Below, piece after piece: positions 1 to 5,542 of a stretch of 5,542 nucleotides of DNA. Position numbers and translations under genes: made by a program. Source of the stretch: Ilumatobacteraceae bacterium (GTDB lineage: Bacteria; Actinomycetota; Acidimicrobiia; Acidimicrobiales; Ilumatobacteraceae); the NCBI GenBank assembly GCA_030728545.1, contig JANQZQ010000058.1:1-5542 (forward strand), read 5' to 3'. Positions within the stretch are counted from its first letter, which is position 1; each line of letters starts with the position of its first letter. The notes below the pieces were generated by a model. The model worked only from the letters and a program-made list of their open reading frames with translations, was not told where the DNA came from and did no database searches.

Positions 1-532
1 CCTACCCGGTTTGCCCTTGGTCGAAGTTGGCTCGTATTGCGGCAGGTCCACGGGGTGGTTAGGTGCCGTTGCGCGTGAGTGCGGAACGGTGTTGCATGCC
101 GTTGATCATCACGGTGGCTCAGAAGAAAATCAAGCGGGTTGGGAATGGCATGACCCGGAGATCGTTAATACGCAGGGCCGAATCGACACGTTGCCTTTTT
201 TTCGCCAAACAATGCAACGCGCTGGTTTAAGCGATGTGGTGCGCGAATGTGTGGGTGATTCGCACGCAATTGGTGCCGCGTGGAGCGAACCCTTGGCGTT
301 GTGTTTTGTTGATGGTGGCCACGCTCGAGCCGTGGCGCGTGGCGACTATGAAGCCTGGGCTCAGCATGTGGCGGTAGACGGGTTGCTGGCAATCCATGAC
401 GTGTTTGAAGTTCCAGCCGACGGTGGTCAGGCGCCGTTTGAAGAGATCTATCTACCGGCGCTGCACTCGGGAAAATTCGTTGAACGCTCGCGCAGTGGTT
501 CGTTGCGTGTGCTGCAGCGCACCAGCAGGTAA
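1..532 (+). CDS. Class I SAM-dependent methyltransferase, Methyltransf_24 type (5' end cut by window)
   Basis: The reading frame is open to the left edge (first full codon at base 2), and the glycine-rich SAM-binding motif lies only a few residues in, so the true start is outside the window. The TTG at base 11 is probably not the start. Numbering from that TTG: motif I VEVGSYCGRST at 4-14, an acidic motif II region VDHHGGSEENQ at 31-41 followed by GWEWHD, FVDGGH at 99-104 (the DGGH signature of Methyltransf_24 proteins), LAIHDVF at 126-132, and a closing GSLRVLQR strand at 163-170. These elements mark a Rossmann-fold methyltransferase. The VDHHxGSEENQ block is one I associate with a conserved actinobacterial subfamily of unknown substrate. 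The gene converges on the methyltransferase-toroid fusion. From memory, homologues sit in the same cluster as the GT4 gene, which suggests a sugar or glycolipid acceptor; that is inference. The family call is firm; the substrate is unknown. Confidence 0.88.
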   Translation, partial: LPGLPLVEVGSYCGRSTGWLGAVARECGTVLHAVDHHGGSEENQAGWEWHDPEIVNTQGRIDTLPFFRQTMQRAGLSDVVRECVGDSHAIGAAWSEPLALCFVDGGHARAVARGDYEAWAQHVAVDGLLAIHDVFEVPADGGQAPFEEIYLPALHSGKFVERSRSGSLRVLQRTSR

Positions 533-548
533 CCAAACAAAAAGATCT

Positions 549-2351
549 CTAGTGGTGGGTGAAGAGCCTGTGGGCAGGTGACAACTGGAGTTGTGCATCT
601 GCTGCCAAAATCACGGCGGCACCCGTATAGGCGCTGACTTCATCGGCAGGGAATGCGATGCGTTGCGGATACACGATGCCTGTGAGGTATGAACCGTCTG
701 GCATGCGATGCAATGAGGTGAGTTCGAGCAGTTCGCTGGCGGTCTGTTGATCGCCGATGGCGCTGTAGGCAATTGCGCACTCTGCTGTCTCTGACGCCGT
801 CACCCATGGTTCGTCGCTCACGCAACGAATGCCGCAGCCGGGCATGGCGAAGGAGTCCCATTGATCGTGCAGACGAATCTTGGCTTCATCGCCGACGAGT
901 GCGCCACCAAGCACGGGGTAGTACCAGTCCATCGCCCAGCGATCTTTTGGCTCGAACGAATTTGGTGAGTGGTTGATGACCGCGTCGATTGCATCGGCTG
1001 CTGCCCGCCACAGTGGTCGCGGTTCGCCGAGTAGTGCTGCCACATTTGCTGCGCAGTGCAACGAATGTCGAATCGAACTTGATCCAGTGAGTAGGGCATA
1101 CGACCACGGTTCACTATCCACTTCCTTAGCCCACAGGATGGTGCCGTCTTTGCGCCGCATGTTCAACACGAAGGTCATTGCGCGTTCAACCATTGGCCAG
1201 AAACGTTCCACTGCGGCCAGGTCGTCTGAGCACTGCCAGTGGTGCCACACGCCGGCTGCGACGTAGGCACACACGTTGGAGTCAATTTTTGATTCCTTTA
1301 TGGATTCGTCGTTGTTGTAATAGTTGTGCCACGAACCGTCGTCTCGTTGGGTGGCCATCAACCATTCGTACCCGCGGCGCGCTTCGCTGTGAAACCCCAT
1401 CACATCGAGCGCCATTGCGGTTTCGACATGGTTCCACGGGTCGCAGTGCCCACCAGCAAACCAGGGAATCATTCCGCTGGGGAGTTGCAGCGAAGCAATC
1501 CATGCGGCTGTGGCGTGCAGTTCATTACGCGTAGGCACGCCGACGAATGGCTCGGTGCGAATGCGCTGGGCGGTGTGAGAAGAGTAAGTAGAGGAGTTAT
1601 GACCAGAGTTGACAGCAGAGTTGGTGACGTTGGATGTCGGCTTCGTGGCGTATTGCACGAACGATTTGCCGATTGCCGGGCTGAGCAGCGTGTCAAGTAC
1701 ACGTGTAACGAGAGGTGCTTTCATGATGTCCCACTCGAGCAACTTTTTGTAGGCAGCCACGAGTGGTTGGTCGTCTCGCGCCGGCCCGACTGCGCAACGC
1801 AACCACCAGTACGGCGAGTGCAAACCATGCGAGCGGTGGCGGCTTGCGAGTCGCAGGCCACTTTCGGTGAGGCGGTGGCGAAGTTCGCTGGCTTTGTAGA
1901 TGCGTACGTGACCACCCGGCACGAATGGTGCGTGGTATTCGTCAGAAAGCATCCAGTTGATTTTTTCTGGAAAGTATGACGGCACCGTTGCCGCGAACGT
2001 GCCACCGGGTTTAAGTACACGAGCCAGTTCACTGAGAGCGGCACGGTCGTCGTGGATGTGCTCGAGCACTTCACTAGTAACAACACAGTCGAACGCTGCA
2101 TCAGCAAACGGAAGCCGAGTGGCGTCGCCGCGAATCGTGCCACCAAAGCGTGACGAGTCGATCTCACCCGCCATGGCCATTGCCGCAAAGGTGTTGCGTG
2201 TGGCAGTTACTTCGTCGTGGCCATAATCCAGCGCAATTACGGTCGCGCCGCGGCGCGCTGCCTCGTAGGCGTGTCGACCGAAACCAGCGCCAGCATCGAG
2301 GAACAGTGTGTGTTTGTTGATCGGCAGGCGATCAAAGCGAATAGTCAGCAT
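549..2351 (-). CDS. Fusion: class I SAM methyltransferase + prenyltransferase/squalene-cyclase-like alpha/alpha toroid domain
   Basis: This 600-residue protein has two parts. Residues 1 to about 236 are a Methyltransf_11-type domain: DAGAGFGRH (19-27, motif I), VIALDY (38-43, acidic D42), GDATRLPFAD (75-84), SEVLEH (93-98) and LKPGG (113-117). It ends with GKSFVQYATKP, like a normal methyltransferase C-terminus. A polar Ser/Asn/Thr linker (about 238-265) follows. Residues 267-600 form an alpha-helical domain with repeated units: DPWNHVETAMAL...QRDDGSW (304-341), KDGTILW...EPWSYALL (401-420) and EPWVTASETAECAIA...PDGSY (514-555). This is the repeat style of cyclase/prenyltransferase or glucoamylase-like toroids. 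No DxDD motif of class II terpene cyclases is present, so the prenyltransferase label should not be taken as an activity. The ATG is 12 bases after the GT4 stop, and the start MLTIRFDRL fits the family. It probably acts in the cytoplasm on the product of the GT4 enzyme (inference). Both domain calls are good; the function is unknown. Confidence 0.88.
   Translation of the reverse strand: MLTIRFDRLPINKHTLFLDAGAGFGRHAYEAARRGATVIALDYGHDEVTATRNTFAAMAMAGEIDSSRFGGTIRGDATRLPFADAAFDCVVTSEVLEHIHDDRAALSELARVLKPGGTFAATVPSYFPEKINWMLSDEYHAPFVPGGHVRIYKASELRHRLTESGLRLASRHRSHGLHSPYWWLRCAVGPARDDQPLVAAYKKLLEWDIMKAPLVTRVLDTLLSPAIGKSFVQYATKPTSNVTNSAVNSGHNSSTYSSHTAQRIRTEPFVGVPTRNELHATAAWIASLQLPSGMIPWFAGGHCDPWNHVETAMALDVMGFHSEARRGYEWLMATQRDDGSWHNYYNNDESIKESKIDSNVCAYVAAGVWHHWQCSDDLAAVERFWPMVERAMTFVLNMRRKDGTILWAKEVDSEPWSYALLTGSSSIRHSLHCAANVAALLGEPRPLWRAAADAIDAVINHSPNSFEPKDRWAMDWYYPVLGGALVGDEAKIRLHDQWDSFAMPGCGIRCVSDEPWVTASETAECAIAYSAIGDQQTASELLELTSLHRMPDGSYLTGIVYPQRIAFPADEVSAYTGAAVILAADAQLQLSPAHRLFTHH
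1587..1622 (-). repeat. Degenerate 12-base tandem repeat encoding NSxx in the interdomain linker
   Basis: Read on the minus strand, three consecutive 12-base units, AACTCTGCTGTC, AACTCTGGTCAT and AACTCCTCTACT, encode NSAV, NSGH and NSST (residues 244-255 of the fusion protein). The first five bases of each unit are identical (AACTC). They sit in the polar low-complexity linker between the methyltransferase and the toroid domain. Such units can expand or contract without breaking the frame. The repeat is short and degenerate, so its origin by slippage is an inference. Confidence 0.5.
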
Positions 2352-2358
2352 GGTGAAA

Positions 2359-2362
2359 CCCC
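2359..2362 (-). promoter_or_regulatory. Possible ribosome binding site for the methyltransferase-toroid gene
   Basis: On the minus strand the 12 bases between the GT4 stop codon and the ATG read CGGGGTTTCACC. The GGGG lies 7 bases before the ATG and is the only purine cluster there. It is a partial Shine-Dalgarno match; translational coupling to the GT4 gene is equally possible. Confidence 0.3.
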
Positions 2363-2363
2363 G

Positions 2364-3686
2364 TTAGCGAGCGGTCTGCTCGAGGCGCCGCTGAACCTTG
2401 GCAACATTGTGGGGCATCATGAGTACTTCACGGTATTGATCCACGGTGAGTGACGCACAGTGGCGCCACGACCAACGCTCGACCACTCTGGTGCGACCAG
2501 CAGCACCGATCTTGGCCCGTAGTTGTTCGTCATCAAGACCACGCCGCAACGCAGCCGCGAGAGCGTCGGCATCCCCAGGTGGGCATGACAACACGGTGTC
2601 GCCGTCGCGACCCGTTACCTCGGGTAGTGCACCACCAGTCGTAGCCACAAGACAGATGCCGGTGCTCATTGCTTCGATCGACGGCAGGCTGAAACCTTCG
2701 TAGAGGCTGGGCACAACAGCAAGCGTGCTTTCGGCGTAGAGCTCGACGATGCGTTCATCGCTGACCCCTGACACATAAGTGATGCAGTCGCTTAGCCCAA
2801 GTGAAGTAATCAGGTCGGCACTTGCACCGTCCCGAGGCTTGCCAATGATGGTGAGGTGGATGTCGCGTTCGGTGCGCAATTTGGCGACGGCTTCCAACAG
2901 ATATGCCAGACCTTTCAGGGCAACGTCGGCCGAAGCCGTGGTGATGAGATGATGCGGCTTACGTGCCACAGATGGAATTGGCTTGAATAAATCTGGGTCG
3001 ACACCGACCGGTACTAGTCGCATACGGTCAAGCGACACTTTCATGTCGGTGTGGATGTCGGCGATGGAGTTTTCACTCACCACCACGATGCGTGGTAGGC
3101 GGCTGGCCACTTTGCCCTGCATTTTTACAAACGAGTACCAGCGTGAGATGCCACGACGCTTCCAGTAATTCTTGGTGTGCTGCATTTCGAGTTTGCGATC
3201 TTTGGTTATTGGGTGGTGCAGTGTGACGATGGTTGGAATGAGCTTTTCGATCGACAAAATATGTTTGCCCAGACATTGGTTGTCGTGCACCAGATCAAAG
3301 TCGTTGACGCGGTCTTGCAAAGCGCGGTAGGCGCGCAGGCTAAAAGTCAGCGGCTCGGCAAAAGTTCCTTTCAGAAAATAGAGCGCTTCAAGCGCATTCG
3401 GCCAGTTGTTTAATTCCCAATAGGCCGGAAATCGCCCCGGGTACTGATCGTTGAAAATGTCGAGACTCGGCAACCGGTGCAACTCAACGCGGGGGTCAAG
3501 CACGGGGTAGGGCTGCCCGCCATAGACCTCGACATGGTGGCCAAGATCGGCGAGTGCTTTGGTGAGATGACGGGTGTAAACACCTTGGCCACCCACGTGG
3601 GGTTTGCCCCGATAAGTAAGGTAAGCGAGCCGTAATGGCCCCTCGCGCAGGCGATCAAGTTCGCGTTGCACATCGCCGCCGAGCAT
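2364..3686 (-). CDS. GT4 family glycosyltransferase (GT-B fold, retaining)
   Basis: This 440-residue protein should transfer a sugar from a nucleotide-sugar donor with retention of configuration, at the cytoplasmic face. The N-terminal acceptor domain starts at LRLAYLTYRGKPHVGGQGVYTRHL (18-41), with the glycine loop GGQGVY at 32-37, and contains LVHDNQCLG (132-140) and TLHHPIT (155-161). The linker VPVGVDPDLFKP (225-236) leads into the C-terminal donor domain, with SADVALKGL (252-260; K258 is the usual phosphate-contacting lysine) and SLYEGFSLPSIEAM (327-340), which carries the EX7E pair E330 and E338. TTGGALPEV (349-357) follows. The length is normal for GT4. The first 17 residues precede the usual family start. 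No good Shine-Dalgarno precedes the ATG, and the GTG at codon 6, just after GGCGG, is an alternative. It lies 25 bases after the epimerase gene and 12 before the fusion gene. Donor and acceptor sugars are unknown. Confidence 0.93.
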   Translation of the reverse strand: MLGGDVQRELDRLREGPLRLAYLTYRGKPHVGGQGVYTRHLTKALADLGHHVEVYGGQPYPVLDPRVELHRLPSLDIFNDQYPGRFPAYWELNNWPNALEALYFLKGTFAEPLTFSLRAYRALQDRVNDFDLVHDNQCLGKHILSIEKLIPTIVTLHHPITKDRKLEMQHTKNYWKRRGISRWYSFVKMQGKVASRLPRIVVVSENSIADIHTDMKVSLDRMRLVPVGVDPDLFKPIPSVARKPHHLITTASADVALKGLAYLLEAVAKLRTERDIHLTIIGKPRDGASADLITSLGLSDCITYVSGVSDERIVELYAESTLAVVPSLYEGFSLPSIEAMSTGICLVATTGGALPEVTGRDGDTVLSCPPGDADALAAALRRGLDDEQLRAKIGAAGRTRVVERWSWRHCASLTVDQYREVLMMPHNVAKVQRRLEQTAR

Positions 3687-3711
3687 GCGACTTGACGCTA
3701 TCGCAGAGAAT

Positions 3712-4497
3712 TTATCGGGCGATTAATTTCATTGTGCGTTGCAGCGGAGATTGCGGTGTAATCACGTGTGGCGCCAGCGTGAAACCGTCGGGTGGCCCAG
3801 ACTGCGGCTCGAGACACAGTGCGTGAGTTGGCATGTCGTAGACCACCCAGTGGTCGCAATCACTCTCAACATTGAGCCGCACGCCATCTCCAAAAATTAT
3901 TGCAGGGGTCTTTTGCGCTCCGATGAAACAGTCATCCCACGGGCCTTGTGGCGGGGCCACTTGACGACCATCCGGGATGTATTGCGCATCGCGCGCGTAC
4001 ATTTCGCTGAATTGCACGTCGAGAGTTGCCGGACGAATGAACCACGGATGCCAACCAACTTGTGCCGGTGTCGATGGTGAAGTAGTGGTAACCGTGAGAG
4101 TGCACGTGATGCTGCGTTCGTCGGCGTCGACAGAAATTGCGTGAGTGACATTGCCGCTGAACGGCCAACGCGGCCCAAGTGGTGCAACGAGCACTGCATG
4201 CGATGGTGAGTAATCAACCGTCGACCAAGCAACATCAAAAACGGTTCCATGCATTGCATGTACATCGGCATTGAGTGGCAACTGATGAGTGACCCCATCA
4301 TGGGTGAATCTGCCATCGCGCACACGGCCGGCGAATGGCACCATCGGATACGCACCCCACGCAGTGGCCTGCAGATTGGTGCGGTAGGTGACTAGTCGTT
4401 CGCGAGAGTGGATACGGAGTGATGACAAGCGCGCGCCACGCAATGCATCGACCGAACACCCGAAGGCGCTGCTGCCAAGCCGAAGTTCGTTACTCAG
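3712..4497 (-). CDS. Aldose 1-epimerase-like protein (GalM superfamily), start uncertain
   Basis: The protein resembles mutarotases, which interconvert alpha and beta anomers of aldoses. Numbered from a proposed CTG start (261 residues): strand region ELRLGSSAFGCSVD (4-17), GARLSSLRI (21-29), WGAYPMVPFAGRVRDGRF (47-64, matching the NRI arginine motif of GalM), MHGTVFDVAW (82-91), GWHPWF (148-153, histidine of the second catalytic motif) and LEPQSGPPDGF (229-239, with the catalytic glutamate). All expected catalytic positions appear present. The start is a problem: the frame is open back to a TTG at 4668, but that would overlap lnt by about 180 bases with a non-homologous tail. No ATG, GTG or TTG lies between 4576 and 4443. 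A CTG at 4495-4497 has AGGTGG 6 bases upstream and overlaps the lnt stop by a few bases, typical of translational coupling. A later TTG at 4443 would delete the first strand. The sugar substrate is unknown; a role with the following GT4 is inferred. Confidence 0.82.
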   Translation of the reverse strand: MSNELRLGSSAFGCSVDALRGARLSSLRIHSRERLVTYRTNLQATAWGAYPMVPFAGRVRDGRFTHDGVTHQLPLNADVHAMHGTVFDVAWSTVDYSPSHAVLVAPLGPRWPFSGNVTHAISVDADERSITCTLTVTTTSPSTPAQVGWHPWFIRPATLDVQFSEMYARDAQYIPDGRQVAPPQGPWDDCFIGAQKTPAIIFGDGVRLNVESDCDHWVVYDMPTHALCLEPQSGPPDGFTLAPHVITPQSPLQRTMKLIAR

Positions 4498-5542
4498 CAG
4501 AACCCACCTGGTGTGGTGGATGGTTTGTGTGCAGCCCGGTTTTGCGTGATCGCCAGGCCGTACCAGCGATGAATGCAATGAGCACGATGACCAGCGGGAG
4601 ATCACCAAACTGTGAAGACCCAAATCGTGAGTACAGGGTTTGCCCAGATCGCAGTGGCACGTCAGCAAAAATGACTGCTTGTTGGCCGATGGGGATGCGT
4701 TGCAACACTCGGCCGTCAGCGTCGACGATCAGGCTGTAGCCAGTGGTGGCTGCTTGCACCACGAATCGCCCCGACTCAAGTGCTCGCAACTGCGAGGTGG
4801 CGACCTGTTGCTGCTGCAATATTTCCCCCGTATAACTCGAGCCATTAGTGGGGTTCAATACCACTTGACCACCTGCCGACACGCCGTCGTTGACTCGCCC
4901 CGAAAAAAAGATCTCCCATGAAATGGCAACAGCAAGTGAAACATTTGAGTTGCCGTGGGGCACCATCAGCACAGCGGGGGTGGTGCCAGCCACAGCATCA
5001 CGCGGGATGCGATCAACGGGTGCGCCAAGGCCAGCGAGCAATCCACGCAGCGGAATGTATTCGCCGTAGGGCACACGCCGAACTTTGTCGTAGCGGCTTT
5101 GCTCGATGCCATCGCGATCAATGAGTATCTGAGCATTGGTGAATGCCGCACCTGCATCTTCGGTGACACCGACGGCGAATGGTGCGCCGATGCGCTGCAC
5201 TTCAGTGACAATCTCATCACGTACTTTGCTCGTGGTGAAGTCACGCACATCGATTGCGTTCTCGGGCCACACCACCAAATCCAGTCGGTCACTTGGGTTG
5301 AGCAATGCTGTTGCAGCAAGATGACGGTCGATTACATCGCGGGGGTTACTGTTCACAGCGAGCACGCCTTGCGGCCCGCCACCTTGCACCACGGCAATTC
5401 GCAACGTTTCACCAGTGTCGCGGCCGCGCGGGGCGAGCTGAGCGACGCCTTGCAACACCACCAAGGCCGCCAGCACCATTAGCACGGGACGTCGTGATCG
5501 CCAACCAATTTCCCGGCGGCGCACCCACAGTTCTGCCCAGAC
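4490..5542 (-). CDS. lnt: Apolipoprotein N-acyltransferase homologue, C-terminal part (Cys-to-Ser at the nucleophile; 5' end cut by window)
   Basis: Lnt transfers a third acyl chain from phospholipid to the N-terminal cysteine of lipoproteins at the outer face of the cytoplasmic membrane. The frame is open to the right edge, so the GTG at 5524 is not the true start and the N-terminal membrane helices lie outside. Numbered from that GTG: a membrane helix at about 13-32, then the carbon-nitrogen hydrolase domain (about 40-290), and a last membrane helix at 309-324. The glutamate is in VVWPENAI (E88) and the lysine in YDKVRRVPYGEYIP (K147; E155 matches the second conserved glutamate). The third motif, normally ICYE, reads ISWE (201-204), so serine S202 replaces the nucleophilic cysteine. 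NPTNGSSYTG (224-233) and LRALESGRFVVQAATTGYS (246-264) are normal Lnt features. The enzyme may be inactive, altered or a non-acylating paralogue. It heads the visible minus-strand gene run. Confidence 0.88.
   Translation of the reverse strand, partial: VWAELWVRRREIGWRSRRPVLMVLAALVVLQGVAQLAPRGRDTGETLRIAVVQGGGPQGVLAVNSNPRDVIDRHLAATALLNPSDRLDLVVWPENAIDVRDFTTSKVRDEIVTEVQRIGAPFAVGVTEDAGAAFTNAQILIDRDGIEQSRYDKVRRVPYGEYIPLRGLLAGLGAPVDRIPRDAVAGTTPAVLMVPHGNSNVSLAVAISWEIFFSGRVNDGVSAGGQVVLNPTNGSSYTGEILQQQQVATSQLRALESGRFVVQAATTGYSLIVDADGRVLQRIPIGQQAVIFADVPLRSGQTLYSRFGSSQFGDLPLVIVLIAFIAGTAWRSRKTGLHTNHPPHQVGSAE
4503..4509 (-). promoter_or_regulatory. Shine-Dalgarno-like site supporting a CTG start for the epimerase gene
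   Basis: On the minus strand the sequence AGGTGGGTTCTGCTGAGTAA combines an AGGTGG near-match to the anti-Shine-Dalgarno complement, two CTG codons in the epimerase frame, and the lnt stop TAA. The second CTG (4495-4497) lies 6 bases after AGGTGG, a good spacing. This site is the main reason for placing the epimerase start here. It is inference, since CTG starts are rare. Confidence 0.4.

Noticed and set aside
165..536. 123-codon open frame on the minus strand
   Set aside because: It is antisense to the Methyltransf_24 gene; the product is rich in His and Arg with no domain, typical of a shadow of a GC-rich gene.
500..600. Possible terminator between the convergent genes
   Set aside because: The minus strand has CTTTTTGTTT just after the fusion stop, and a CCTG-CCCA-CAGG mini-hairpin lies about 20 bases earlier inside the gene; a plus-strand GTGC/GCAC stem also exists. 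All stems are only 4 base pairs and are badly spaced from the T-run, so no terminator is called.
1326..1979. 217-codon open frame on the plus strand
   Set aside because: It lies wholly antisense to the methyltransferase-toroid gene, which has strong family motifs throughout. The translation has no recognisable domain and looks like a composition-driven shadow.
4498..4668. Upstream extension of the epimerase to a TTG at 4668
   Set aside because: The extra 57 residues overlap lnt in another frame, are Cys/His/Ser rich and do not resemble any epimerase N-terminus.
4903..4909. Run of seven A (T on the coding strand) next to the Lnt active-site motif, as a possible frameshift or phase-variable site
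   Set aside because: The frame is intact and conserved Lnt motifs continue on both sides (ISWEIFF, then NPTNGSSYTG), so there is no sign of slippage.
4955..5482. 175-codon open frame on the plus strand
   Set aside because: It is antisense to the catalytic domain of the Lnt homologue; no motif or ribosome site supports it.

Overview
The window holds five protein-coding genes, two of them cut by the window edges, and almost no intergenic DNA. I saw no RNA gene, mobile element or CRISPR array, and no gene-free stretch longer than about 30 bases. Protein wording (the AYLTYRGKPHVGGQGVY start of the glycosyltransferase, the VDHHGGSEENQ methyltransferase motif, the ISWEIFF / NPTNGSSYTG stretch of the Lnt-like protein), moderately high GC and tight packing suggest an Actinomycetota genome. 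An Acidimicrobiia / Ilumatobacter-like lineage is plausible. This placement is inference from remembered family patterns, not from a search.

Layout. The right four fifths is one minus-strand run read from right to left: (1) the C-terminal, catalytic part of an apolipoprotein N-acyltransferase homologue (lnt, cut by the right edge); (2) an aldose 1-epimerase-like protein whose start probably overlaps the lnt stop; (3) a GT4 family glycosyltransferase; (4) a 600-residue protein joining a class I SAM methyltransferase to an (alpha/alpha) toroid domain of the type databases label 'prenyltransferase / squalene cyclase-like'. Junctions are an overlap of about 8 bases, a 25-base gap and a 12-base gap, so co-transcription is likely. 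At the left, a plus-strand class I methyltransferase of the Methyltransf_24 type enters from the edge and converges on gene 4, with 16 bases between the stops.

How they may work together. A retaining glycosyltransferase, two methyltransferases, an alpha/alpha toroid protein and a sugar epimerase resemble a small pathway that builds or modifies a glycoconjugate, perhaps a methylated sugar or a glycolipid. The product cannot be read from the sequence. The link with lnt may be only chromosomal packing, or may point to an envelope target.

Main points of interest: the methyltransferase-toroid fusion with a repetitive NSxx linker; a serine where Lnt enzymes have their nucleophilic cysteine; an epimerase that seems to lack a standard start codon and may begin at CTG; and the cluster itself as a possibly uncharacterised glycoconjugate system.
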